From COMBO-56-21 sp038852315 (GTDB lineage Archaea > Thermoplasmatota > Thermoplasmata > UBA10834): a stretch of 20,253 nt of DNA. Numbering within the stretch: the first letter of the stretch is position 1; every line of letters begins with the position of its first letter. The DNA is taken from NCBI GenBank assembly GCA_038852315.1, contig JAWCKF010000030.1, forward strand, positions 1 to 20,253. Reading direction: 5' to 3'. A program made the position numbers and the translations under genes. This document shows positions 1 through 7,350 of the stretch, in pieces. The notes below the pieces were generated by a model, which did not search any database, was not told where the DNA came from, and saw only the letters and a program-made list of their open reading frames with translations.

Positions 1-2123
1 AGCGCTGGAGCGTCGTTGAACCCGTCGCCGACCATGGCGACCACCTCCCCGCTCTCCTGAAAGGCTCTCACAGCAGCCGACTTGTCGGCGGGGAGGACCT
101 GGGCGCGGTAATCGTCCACGCCCACCTGCTCCGCCACGGCCCTGGCAGTCCGCTCGTTGTCGCCAGTCATGATCACCACTTTGAGGCCGAGGGACTTGAG
201 ATCTGCGACAGCCTTGGCCGCGTTCGGCTTCAGCGTATCCGCGAGTCCAAGGAGAGCGGCCACACTGCCGTCCACCGCCACCATGATGACGGTCATGCCC
301 TGCCTCTCAAGAGCTGAGATTCTGTCCTCGAATTCACCGATGGCCGCTCCGACCCTTGCCATTAGCCTCCTGTTCCCCACGGACACGCTCCTGCCGGAAA
401 CTGTGGCGGTGACGCCTTCGCCAGGGACTACGGTTGACGCCTCGGGGGACGAGGGAGACGCCCCCTCGGATTCGGCCGCGAGTATGACCGACCGGGCGAG
501 CACGTGCTCCGAGCCCTTCTCCGCGCTGCCTGCGAGGCGCAGCACCTCGTCCCGTGTGAGCGTCCCCACTGTCTCTATCACCTTGACGCGCGGCTCGCCT
601 ATCGTCAGAGTGCCTGTCTTGTCGAATATCACCGTGGTCAGCTTATGTGCGGTCTCGAGAGCCGCGGCATCCCTGATCAGTATGCCCAACTGCGCCCCTC
701 TCCCAGTGCCGACGACTATCGCGGTCGGCGTCGCCAGGCCGAGCGCACAAGGGCAGGCTATGACCAGTACTGCGACGAACGCCGTGATCGAGAAAGCTAG
801 GGGATCCTCTACGTCCCAGAGGTCAGAGCCGACGAAGAACCAGAAGAGGAATGTGAGGACGGCGACTGCCAATACCGAGGGGACGAAGACGGCGGAGACG
901 GAGTCAGCCAGTCTCTCTATGGGGGCCTTTGTCGCCTGAGCCTCCTCGACTAGTCTCACTATCTGGGCGAGGGTTGTGTTTCTGCCAACCCTTGTCGCGC
1001 GGACACGCAGCAGACCTGTTAGGTTGGAGGTCCCGCCGATGACGGCGGATCCAGGGAACTTGTCGACGGGCATGGATTCTCCTGTGACGAGCGACTCATC
1101 GACTGCCGACTCGCCCATCACTACTTCCCCGTCCACGGGAACCCTCTCACCCGGTCTGACCAGCACCATGTCTCCTTCGACAAGTTGCTCCACGCCCACC
1201 TCCGTCTCGCCCCCGTCTCTCAGGACAGTCGCTCTCGGCGGTTGCAGGCTCATGAGCTTCACTATCGCCTCCGACGTTCCTCTGCGGGCCCTGAGTTCGA
1301 GATACTTCCCTGCCAGGACAAGTGTGATTATGACGGCGGAGGTCTCGAAGTACACGTGTCCGTGGCCCGCAGCGTGAGGGAAGAGTGTGACGGCCGCGCT
1401 GTACGCCCACGCAGCGGTGGTGCCGAGGACGACAAGAGTGTCCATGTTCGCCCTTCTGTTCTTTATCGCGTAGTACGCCCCCCTGTAGAACCTCAGGCCA
1501 CAGTAGAACTGCACCGGGGCGGACATGACGAGCAATATGAAGTTCCTCTTCGATACATCTAGAAGACCCTCTGGCCAGAGGTCGTAAGTCATCGATATCA
1601 CGGCAACAGGCACAGTCAGCGCCACGGATGTGAGCAGGTACCGGAGGAGTGTGGTGACCTCCCTTTCCCGCTCGATTCTCTCTGCGAGGACCCCCTGAAC
1701 CTCTAAGACCTTGTACCCAGCATTCTCAACGGCCTTCTTCATGTCCTCGGATGTTGCACTTGCTGCGTCGTACTCAACCACCGCTTTGCCGAGAGCGAAG
1801 TTGACCTTCGCATCTATGACACCGGGGACGTCCTTCAGGGAGTCCTCTATAGTCAGCGCGCATGTGGCACAGTGCATCCCACCTATCGTGAGTGTTGTCT
1901 CGTCGTGAGCGACTCCATAGCCCACAGCCTTTATCGCGGCCTCTGCGTCGGCAAGGCTGACGAGCGCGGGGTCGAACACGAATGTGGCCTTCTCCGTTGC
2001 GAGATTGACTCTGGCACTCTCAACCCCGTTAAGCCCGAGGAGGGCATCGCGGACGGTGTCGGCACACGTGGCGCAGTGCATGCCCTTGATCCGCAAGGTC
2101 GCTTCCCTCAGTTCCTTATTCAA
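1..2123 (-). CDS. copA: Copper-transporting P1B-type ATPase (partial, C-terminus beyond left edge)
   Basis: Membrane pump that uses ATP to export Cu+ (or Ag+) from the cytoplasm. The window holds the first 707 residues; the stop lies outside. Two N-terminal heavy-metal domains each carry GMHCATC (Cys17/20 and Cys85/88). The actuator TGES is at 347-350, the membrane metal site CPC (followed by ALGLATPTA) at 457-459, the phosphorylated Asp in DKTGT at 501, and the hinge GDGFND at 699-704. CPC with ALGLATP is typical of the Cu+ subgroup rather than the Zn/Cd pumps, but the deciding TM7-TM8 residues are off-window. The nucleotide-domain HP motif reads SEHV (His540-Val541) instead of SEHP, which is unusual. 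The start is TTG at 2123: the frame is closed just upstream by TGA, a strong GGAGG (2135-2131) lies 7 nt before it, and the protein then begins MNKELREATLRIKG, as expected for an HMA domain. Confidence 0.96.
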   Translation of the reverse strand, partial: MNKELREATLRIKGMHCATCADTVRDALLGLNGVESARVNLATEKATFVFDPALVSLADAEAAIKAVGYGVAHDETTLTIGGMHCATCALTIEDSLKDVPGVIDAKVNFALGKAVVEYDAASATSEDMKKAVENAGYKVLEVQGVLAERIEREREVTTLLRYLLTSVALTVPVAVISMTYDLWPEGLLDVSKRNFILLVMSAPVQFYCGLRFYRGAYYAIKNRRANMDTLVVLGTTAAWAYSAAVTLFPHAAGHGHVYFETSAVIITLVLAGKYLELRARRGTSEAIVKLMSLQPPRATVLRDGGETEVGVEQLVEGDMVLVRPGERVPVDGEVVMGESAVDESLVTGESMPVDKFPGSAVIGGTSNLTGLLRVRATRVGRNTTLAQIVRLVEEAQATKAPIERLADSVSAVFVPSVLAVAVLTFLFWFFVGSDLWDVEDPLAFSITAFVAVLVIACPCALGLATPTAIVVGTGRGAQLGILIRDAAALETAHKLTTVIFDKTGTLTIGEPRVKVIETVGTLTRDEVLRLAGSAEKGSEHVLARSVILAAESEGASPSSPEASTVVPGEGVTATVSGRSVSVGNRRLMARVGAAIGEFEDRISALERQGMTVIMVAVDGSVAALLGLADTLKPNAAKAVADLKSLGLKVVIMTGDNERTARAVAEQVGVDDYRAQVLPADKSAAVRAFQESGEVVAMVGDGFNDAPA

Positions 2124-2242
2124 AGTCCCCCCTCCGCATGCTCACCCTTCAGCATTCCCACCATGATGATATCTGTTTCCCCTTCTCCTGTCGTAGGCAG
2201 ATCAATGAGGTCGATCGCGAGCCATTCAAAGACAGGCCGCAC
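2120..2242 (-). CDS. Possible small upstream ORF coupled to copA (40 aa)
   Basis: On the minus strand an open frame starts at GTG 2242 (or GTG 2248) and stops at TGA 2122-2120, which overlaps the copA TTG start as TTGA. The product would begin MRPVFEWLAIDLIDLP and has no Cys, no clear membrane segment and no family I recognise. A TATA-like AAAATTAAAC at 2270-2261 would place the transcript start near 2240, so the GTG would be leaderless. The overlap and the copA ribosome site inside its last codons fit translational coupling. Third-position GC is only about 58 %, lower than the neighbours, so it may be just an untranslated leader of copA. Confidence 0.3.
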   Translation of the reverse strand: MRPVFEWLAIDLIDLPTTGEGETDIIMVGMLKGEHAEGGL

Positions 2243-2260
2243 GAACACCGCAGTCAGCTT

Positions 2261-2270
2261 GTTTAATTTT
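2261..2270 (-). promoter_or_regulatory. TATA-like box for copA transcript
   Basis: Minus-strand AAAATTAAAC stands out in GC-rich surroundings. A start about 25 nt downstream would fall near 2240, giving a leader of about 115 nt before the copA TTG, or a leaderless small ORF. Confidence 0.45.
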
Positions 2271-2286
2271 GGGTAACGAACCGCAA

Positions 2287-2302
2287 AATATCACAAGATA
2301 TT
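2287..2302. promoter_or_regulatory. Inverted repeat AATATC-ACAA-GATATT upstream of copA
   Basis: A perfect 6-bp inverted repeat with a 4-nt spacer lies about 17 nt upstream of the putative copA TATA box, seen from copA. Size and position fit a dimeric regulator site, perhaps a metal-responsive one. No regulator gene is present in the window, so this is inference. Confidence 0.4.
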
Positions 2303-2580
2303 GAACTGTTTCTGGTCGAAACAACCTGCGCTTCGCGGCGCTAGACCGGGTCCCTGTGCTCAATCGCTCGAGAGGACCCGGCTCATATCGCGAGCACATC
2401 CGATGATTGCGAGCTCTAGTTTCGCGTTCAAAGAGCGCCCAGCATCCTCATCGGTCGCTACGTCTTCGATTCTGCGGGGCCGATCGGAGGTTGCTGCAGA
2501 TTGCCCCGGCGGGTGAGGACGTGTTCAATCCGGCTCAGGCGCGAATGGATTGGGCCAGTCGCTTCAGCCTTCGAGCGTTG
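2303..2580. other. Intergenic region with two GC-rich inverted repeats, no convincing gene
   Basis: I see no convincing coding frame here: the short ORFs on both strands give low-complexity, unrecognisable products. Two inverted repeats are present: CCGGGTCC (2346-2353) with GGACCCGG (2374-2381), a perfect 8-bp stem around a 20-nt loop, and CGGGGC (2475-2480) with GCCCCG (2503-2508). No tRNA, RNase P RNA or SRP RNA signature was found. It could hold an unrecognised structured RNA or simply be the shared upstream region of copA and the MoaD-like gene. Confidence 0.4.
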
Positions 2581-2589
2581 GTTTATTAT
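2581..2589 (+). promoter_or_regulatory. TATA-like box for MoaD-like gene
   Basis: GTTTATTAT lies about 30 nt before the ATG at 2616, so the transcript would have little or no leader. This supports the ATG at 2616 over the upstream in-frame codons. Confidence 0.55.
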
Positions 2590-2615
2590 TCCGCCAGGGG
2601 AATCATCAAGACGCG

Positions 2616-2891
2616 ATGCCGAAGGTGAGAGTGCGGTTCTTCGCAACGGTGCGAGAAGCCGCAGGGATGTCACATGCCGATGTCGATGCTAGAGACCTCT
2701 CCGAGCTGTTCCACGTGCTGGAACGCCAGCTGGGGCCGAAATTGGGCCAGACCCTGAACGGTGTGTTTTCGGACCCAGAACGCATCGTGGTACTCGTCAA
2801 CGGGCGGAACCTCGGAAGGCGGCTCGATCCAGGATACATCTTGCATGAGGGAGACGAGATCGCCATATTCCCTCCCGTCTCAGGCGGGTGA
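2616..2891 (+). CDS. MoaD/ThiS-family ubiquitin-like sulfur carrier
   Basis: Small beta-grasp protein of 91 residues whose C-terminal Gly-Gly (end PPVSGG) is adenylated and thiocarboxylated by an E1-like enzyme in this family. MoaD members pass sulfur to molybdopterin or tungstopterin; related archaeal proteins (SAMPs) also modify lysines or serve tRNA thiolation. The N-terminal strand VRVRFFATVREAAG (4-17), the strand RIVVLVNGRNL (56-66) and the loop LHEGDEIAIFPPVSGG (76-91) are typical, and the length fits. The start at 2616 is chosen because a TATA-like box sits about 30 nt before it. No MoaE, MoeB or other cofactor gene is nearby, so a role in molybdopterin synthesis rather than as a modifier cannot be decided. 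The stop lies 56 nt before the next start, with a separate promoter between. Confidence 0.85.
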   Translation: MPKVRVRFFATVREAAGMSHADVDARDLSELFHVLERQLGPKLGQTLNGVFSDPERIVVLVNGRNLGRRLDPGYILHEGDEIAIFPPVSGG

Positions 2892-2907
2892 TTTGGCTCT
2901 CAACAAG

Positions 2908-2916
2908 GTTTATATC
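2908..2916 (+). promoter_or_regulatory. TATA box for FKBP gene
   Basis: GTTTATATC lies about 36 nt before the ATG at 2948, predicting a leader of about 10 nt. It supports the start at 2948 rather than the longer frame beginning at 2888. Confidence 0.6.
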
Positions 2917-2947
2917 GGCTCACCATATAACCGCGGACCTGAGCGCC

Positions 2948-3898
2948 ATGAGCAGCGGCGAGACGCCTGAGAACGGTCGCGTGGACAGGGACAAGCTCAT
3001 ACTCGCTGTCATAGTGGCCGCGATAGTCCTCGCATCGGGATCCTCGGCTTATGTGTGGTACAGCAGCGCTCAGTCCGGTGGAGGAGAGGTGTTGTCCATA
3101 AGGGCCGGGGACGAGGTCTCCCTACACTATATCGGTCGCTTGCCTGACGGGCGCGTGTTCGACACCAGCCTCTGGTATGTAGCTCAGGACGATGCGAAAT
3201 ACCCCAAGTCTCTCACGTTCACGCACAGGTCGAACGAGAGCTACATGCCCCTTGCCATGACGGCTGGAGACTACGGGCCCAACGGTACCATAAAGGGGTT
3301 CGCCCTGGGTGTGATAGGCATGCACGTCGGCGACACCAGGATAATCGATGTTCCTGTCGGGGAGGGGTATGCCCTCAGGCCAGATAGGATATCGACCATC
3401 CCGCTCATCGATGACACGATCCCGGTGACCGAGGTCATGACCGAGGAGGACTTCAAGATCTACTACAAAGTGAGTCCCGTGCCCATGGACACACTCCTGC
3501 ACTACTTCTGGGGTTGGGATGTGGTGGTCGTGAGCATCTCGGGCGGCTACGTAACCGTCAGGTCTCAGCCGTACGTGGGAGAGAGCGTCTACCCCTACGG
3601 CAACCCGAATCTGCTGACGGACCCGAGCGGATGGGAGGTAAGAGTCATAGGCTACGACCCGGCCGCGGATGGAGGGCGGGGAAAGATAACGGTCCAGCAC
3701 ATGGTCAGACCCGAGGATGTGTACTACGTGAAAGGGAAGGATTTGAGCGGTGACACGGTCATAGTCTGGGACTACGACGCCGACAACGGCACTTTCCAGA
3801 TACACAGGAGCCTCAAGTCTATCGGCTACAACGCGGAGATATCGGGCAGGGAGCTGTTCTTCGAGGTCACCATACTCAGCGTCGCCCCTGCCGAATGA
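2948..3898 (+). CDS. Membrane-anchored SlyD-like FKBP peptidyl-prolyl isomerase with large insert
   Basis: Predicted peptidyl-prolyl cis-trans isomerase and chaperone, 316 residues, outside the membrane with an N-terminal anchor. Residues 17-37 form one hydrophobic segment after a charged N-terminus. The FKBP core begins with GDEVSLHYIGRLPDGRVFDTS (54-74) and continues with IKGFALGVIGMHVGDTRI (115-132) and VPVGEGY (135-141). The last core strand, GRELFFEVTILSV (300-312), appears only at the very C-terminus. So about 155 residues are inserted in the flap, the same place as the 50-70-residue IF chaperone domain of SlyD and archaeal long-type FKBPs. The insert is rich in aromatic residues and beta-like. 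It ends 13 nt from the convergent PAP2 gene. Probable job: folding of proteins at or outside the cell surface. Confidence 0.88.
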   Translation: MSSGETPENGRVDRDKLILAVIVAAIVLASGSSAYVWYSSAQSGGGEVLSIRAGDEVSLHYIGRLPDGRVFDTSLWYVAQDDAKYPKSLTFTHRSNESYMPLAMTAGDYGPNGTIKGFALGVIGMHVGDTRIIDVPVGEGYALRPDRISTIPLIDDTIPVTEVMTEEDFKIYYKVSPVPMDTLLHYFWGWDVVVVSISGGYVTVRSQPYVGESVYPYGNPNLLTDPSGWEVRVIGYDPAADGGRGKITVQHMVRPEDVYYVKGKDLSGDTVIVWDYDADNGTFQIHRSLKSIGYNAEISGRELFFEVTILSVAPAE

Positions 3899-3911
3899 TG
3901 GGCTTCCGCGC

Positions 3912-4763
3912 CTACACCCCGAACAGCCGCCTGTTGGCCGCCCTCACGAATCTGTCTATGGTCATCTGGACCTTCTCGTTGCCTGCTGTGGCGAACGCGA
4001 ACATGGCGGCCAACAGGCCTGCGAACACATCCGCTGGCCAGTGGATGCCGAGGTAGAGCACGGCGAACACTATGAGAATTGCACTCGCGGCGGCGAAGTA
4101 GTAGACCTTCCTCCACCGCTCTCCCGAGTTGTAGAGGGTGAGCAGAGCGATCACCATGATGCTCACATGCGCGCTCGGGAAATCGTTATCGAGCGGGTCG
4201 AGGCTCGTCACCATCCTCCCCCAGTGTGTGTCAGTGTAGAGCAGGGGCGTGACGCCTGCGCCCGGATGAGAGCCGCTCACAGAGACGGGAAAGACCGCGT
4301 AGAATGCGATGAGTATGATGTAATTCACGGTCATGGCTATCGAGTATCTGCGTATGATCACCCTGTCGTCGATCGTCACAAAGAGCGCAGGAACAAAGCA
4401 GAGAAAGAACATGAATAGCCACACATAGACGCCGTTGAAGAAGTCCACAACTATCCTGTAGTCCAGCCGGTCCTGTATGACCCTTATGACTCCGCCGCTG
4501 AGGCTGAATATCCAGTTCGTGTAGACTATCTGCCTCGTGCTCTCACCCGACGGGCTGAGCGCCTCGACCGCGAGGTCCTGCACCCTTATCAGCGCAGGGA
4601 AAGCCACGAGCAGGAGCACATACGTCGCGTTGTAACGCAGCGACGCGATTGCCTTCCTCCAGAAGACGTCCTTCCATCCGACCGCGAGCACGACGGCAAT
4701 GAACAGACCCACGACCAGGGTCACGACGTACGCTGCGAAAAACACGGAGTAGGACACGGCCAT
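3912..4763 (-). CDS. PAP2-superfamily membrane phosphatase/phosphotransferase
   Basis: Integral membrane protein of 283 residues with about six hydrophobic segments (roughly 5-28, 45-60, 106-130, 142-162, 198-211, 218-240). The PAP2 catalytic motifs are present: DFPSAH (194-199, active His199) and the third motif GIHWPADV (239-246, His241 and Asp245). The classic first motif KxxxxxxRP is not evident; the SGSHPG stretch (163-168) in its place resembles the PAP2 subgroup that includes inositol phosphorylceramide synthase-like enzymes. The family removes or transfers phosphate groups on lipid phosphates such as polyprenyl diphosphate or phosphatidate. The gene lies 79 nt after the GT4 gene on the same strand, which fits a lipid-linked sugar role, but the substrate is not known. 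A weak TATA-like stretch at 4794-4804 may give it its own promoter. Confidence 0.88.
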   Translation of the reverse strand: MAVSYSVFFAAYVVTLVVGLFIAVVLAVGWKDVFWRKAIASLRYNATYVLLLVAFPALIRVQDLAVEALSPSGESTRQIVYTNWIFSLSGGVIRVIQDRLDYRIVVDFFNGVYVWLFMFFLCFVPALFVTIDDRVIIRRYSIAMTVNYIILIAFYAVFPVSVSGSHPGAGVTPLLYTDTHWGRMVTSLDPLDNDFPSAHVSIMVIALLTLYNSGERWRKVYYFAAASAILIVFAVLYLGIHWPADVFAGLLAAMFAFATAGNEKVQMTIDRFVRAANRRLFGV

Positions 4764-4842
4764 GCGCTATCAGTCGTGGCCATCGACGCGCACGATAGAA
4801 ATACTTTCCGAGTGCATTGGGCGCGTCCAGCTAGCACGCATC

Positions 4843-5979
4843 TCATGAGCTCCCCGCAAGGATCTGGGCTGCCAGATCATACGCCTTCTCAACCTGGGCG
4901 GCAGAGGCCTCTACAGAATAGGGCCTTGCGGACGAAACGGCGGTCAACCTCATGGAGTCCGCCCTGGCCAGACACCTTTCGATTGCCTCGGGACAGGAAT
5001 CCTCGTCGAACAGGCACCCGTTCTTCCCCTCTTTGACGAACTCAGGTATGGCCCTGCACCTCATCCCAATCACAGGCGTTCCCGAGGCGAGCGCCTCGAG
5101 TACAACGAGTCCCTGGGTCTCGAACGTCGATGCGATCACCAGAGCGTCCGCCGAAGCGTAGGCGCGCGGAAGGTCCTCGTCGGACAGAAACCCTGCGAAG
5201 ACCACCCTGTCATCGATCCTAAGCTGCCTTGCGAGCGCCCTGTATTCTCCCTCTGCTGGCCCCTTCCCAACGACCAGGAGCCGCAGGTCAGGCATCCGCG
5301 GTGCCAGGGTCGCGACGGCCCTCAGGACGATGTCGAGCCGCTTCTCCATCGAGAGCCTGCCGACGTGGAGCAATACCCGCTTGCCCGAGAGGCCGAACCG
5401 CTGAAGGAAGCTCTTGTCGTACCTCTCTGGCGTGAACCGCCTGCAGTCCACGCCCGTAGGTATCACCTCGCACCTCTTCATCTTCACCCCGTTCTCTATC
5501 AACTCGTCACGTATCGGAGCGGACGGTGCGATGACGACCTCTGGCCTCTTGAGGAGGTTCCTGAGGTAGACCCATACCAACTCCACCAAGAGGTCCTCTC
5601 TCACGGGCAGCGGAGAGTAGTGCCTCACGGCCTCGTTGGCCATCGTGTGAAACGTGAGCACGTGTGGAACCTTGAGCACCTTCGCGGCCGTCAGGCTGAG
5701 TATGCCCATCGAGGCGATGCCATGGGAGTGTATCACTTCCACCTTCTCGCCGCGCAGGAACTCCAACATGTCGGCCGGAGAGAAGACTATGCGATAGCCA
5801 GGATATCTCTTGAACTCTCGCGCCGGCAGATAATGCACCTTCCTGGGGAGCTGTGGCCTGCTGGGCGTGTCTGGGGCGAGCATCACCACCTCATGTCCCC
5901 TCTCCTCGAGTCCGCGCGACACGGTTTCCATGGCTACCACAGCGCCATCGACCGTGGGATGGAACGAATCAGCGAACAT
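4843..5979 (-). CDS. GT4-family glycosyltransferase (GT-B fold)
   Basis: Predicted cytoplasmic or membrane-associated retaining glycosyltransferase, 378 residues. The N-terminal acceptor domain shows FADSFHPTVDGAV (2-14) and VIHSHG (82-87). The C-terminal nucleotide-sugar domain shows HVGRLSMEKRLD (205-216), VVGKGP (236-241) and the EX7E motif ETQGLVVLE (287-295) followed by ASGTPVIG. This is the profile of enzymes that put a hexose on a lipid such as diacylglycerol or phosphatidylinositol; the exact substrates cannot be read from sequence. The ATG at 5979 is used, but family members usually begin MKIAMFADSF; the frame has CTG-AAG-ATC-GCG just before this ATG, and GGTGAG at 6000-5995 is 3 nt from that CTG, so the real start may be CTG at 5991. 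It follows ThiDN by only 16 nt (or 4), so the two are probably cotranscribed. Confidence 0.9.
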   Translation of the reverse strand: MFADSFHPTVDGAVVAMETVSRGLEERGHEVVMLAPDTPSRPQLPRKVHYLPAREFKRYPGYRIVFSPADMLEFLRGEKVEVIHSHGIASMGILSLTAAKVLKVPHVLTFHTMANEAVRHYSPLPVREDLLVELVWVYLRNLLKRPEVVIAPSAPIRDELIENGVKMKRCEVIPTGVDCRRFTPERYDKSFLQRFGLSGKRVLLHVGRLSMEKRLDIVLRAVATLAPRMPDLRLLVVGKGPAEGEYRALARQLRIDDRVVFAGFLSDEDLPRAYASADALVIASTFETQGLVVLEALASGTPVIGMRCRAIPEFVKEGKNGCLFDEDSCPEAIERCLARADSMRLTAVSSARPYSVEASAAQVEKAYDLAAQILAGSS

Positions 5980-5995
5980 CGCGATCTTCAGGCTC

Positions 5996-7321
5996 TCACC
6001 CTGGTCCGCGACGCTCGATTATCCTCTCAAGCTTCCTGAGCACGTCGTTCGGAGTCCTCCCGAGTATCCTGATCATCGGTTCCTTCCCGAAGCCTCCCTT
6101 GTCGTATATCACGTCCGGCACCTTGCCGGATCGCGCAATCGCGCGATGCACGCCCCAGGTCATAGAAGAGACACCCTGTGGCTCCTCTGCCCTGTCGAAA
6201 GAGGATATGGCGAGCCTCGCAGCCCTGCACGCAGCGACGTTCCTCTCGGTGTACTTGATGTTCATCGCGCACCTGATCTCCGGATCGTGCGAGGAGGCTG
6301 CGAGAACGATCCGCGCAACGTGCTTGGAGGCGCCGAACCTGGGCGTGCCGGTCCTCAGAGCCCTCTCGCCAACCCTGCATATCCTGCCAGAGAACGCGGC
6401 CACCTCCTCCGGCTCCAGGGCGCCGAGGACTGCATAGCCTATGTTTATGCCGACCTCCGGTATCAGCCCGGGCTCCAGTATCAGCTCGAGCTTCTCGGCC
6501 ACAGCCTCCAGCTCCTCCAGCATCTTGACTTTGCCCGCCTCTATGCGCAGTAGCGCGAGCGGGTTTGCACAAGGGACGCCCAGACCGACCCGCTCCCGCG
6601 ATAGGATGGCCTTGTACATGGACTTCTTCGAGACCCTCACCGCCTCCTCCAGCTTCTTACCGAGAGCCAGGTGGGCCGCGATCAGGGAAGCGAGCGTGCA
6701 ACCCGTACCATGCACCTCTCCCTCCACCCTTGGTGACGCGAGCTTGAGGACCCTGCTTCCGACGAAGAGGTAGTCTGCTGCCTCAGATCCCTTCAGGTGG
6801 CCACCCTTGATGAGCACAGCCCCAGGGCCAAGGTCAAGGATCTTCTTCGCCGCCATCCTGACGCCGTCCTCGTCTCTCACCTCCGTTCCCGAAAGCCTGG
6901 CCGCCTCTTTTGTGTTCGGAGTGACGAGCGAGCATATCGGCAAGAGCTTCGAAGCGAGCGCGTCGACGAATCCTGGCCTGTGGAGGGAGCTACCAGTGGT
7001 CGCGGCCATTACAGGGTCCACCACTATCGGGCAGTCCAGGTCTCTTATGTGCCGCGCTACCGCCCCTACGATGTCGGGCGTGAAAAGCATACCCGTCTTC
7101 ACGGCATCGAGCTGGACGTCCTCGAGGACAGACTTCAGCTGAGAGACCACATGTCTGACCGGCACGGGGAATATCGAGGCCACGCCCTTCGTGTTCTGGG
7201 ATGTCACGCAAGTGACCACTGAGCATCCGTGCACGCCGACTGCCTCGAAGGCCTTCAGGTCGGCCTGCAGGCCCGCACCGCCGACTGAGTCCGACCCGGC
7301 AATCGTCAGAGCGTTCGCCAT
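5996..7321 (-). CDS. thiDN: ThiD-ThiN fusion: HMP-P kinase / thiamine-phosphate synthase
   Basis: Bifunctional thiamine enzyme, 441 residues. The ThiD part (1-260) phosphorylates hydroxymethylpyrimidine (phosphate): AGSDSVGGAGLQADLKAF (8-25), VDPVM (101-105), TPNTKEA (134-140) and the anion-hole GTGC (205-208). The ThiN part (about 265-441) replaces ThiE in archaea and joins HMP-PP with the thiazole phosphate. Its typical features are GINIGYA, GRICRVG, PRFGASKHVARI, AMNIKYTE and the C-terminal YDKGGFGKEP. Length and domain order match the archaeal fusion. The upstream GT-C gene ends 21 nt before it, and the TGA of that gene lies inside a TATA-like ATTTATGA about 25 nt before the ATG, suggesting an own leaderless promoter. 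No TPP riboswitch was seen. Its setting between two glycosyltransferases is unexpected for a thiamine gene. Confidence 0.95.
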   Translation of the reverse strand: MANALTIAGSDSVGGAGLQADLKAFEAVGVHGCSVVTCVTSQNTKGVASIFPVPVRHVVSQLKSVLEDVQLDAVKTGMLFTPDIVGAVARHIRDLDCPIVVDPVMAATTGSSLHRPGFVDALASKLLPICSLVTPNTKEAARLSGTEVRDEDGVRMAAKKILDLGPGAVLIKGGHLKGSEAADYLFVGSRVLKLASPRVEGEVHGTGCTLASLIAAHLALGKKLEEAVRVSKKSMYKAILSRERVGLGVPCANPLALLRIEAGKVKMLEELEAVAEKLELILEPGLIPEVGINIGYAVLGALEPEEVAAFSGRICRVGERALRTGTPRFGASKHVARIVLAASSHDPEIRCAMNIKYTERNVAACRAARLAISSFDRAEEPQGVSSMTWGVHRAIARSGKVPDVIYDKGGFGKEPMIRILGRTPNDVLRKLERIIERRGPG

Positions 7322-7342
7322 CGCACAGCCATCAACGAATCG

Positions 7343-7350
7343 TCATAAAT
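7343..7350 (-). promoter_or_regulatory. TATA-like box for thiDN overlapping the upstream stop codon
   Basis: Minus-strand ATTTATGA includes the TGA stop of the GT-C-like gene. Its centre is about 25 nt from the ATG at 7321, the spacing for a leaderless archaeal transcript. Confidence 0.45.

Noticed and set aside
157..1562. Several plus-strand ORFs over copA
   Set aside because: They are Ser/Thr/Ala-rich translations of the strand opposite a P-type ATPase with all its motifs.
2515..2535. tRNA T-loop-like GTTCAATCC
   Set aside because: The flanking bases do not form a 5-bp T-stem and no acceptor or anticodon arms can be built around it.
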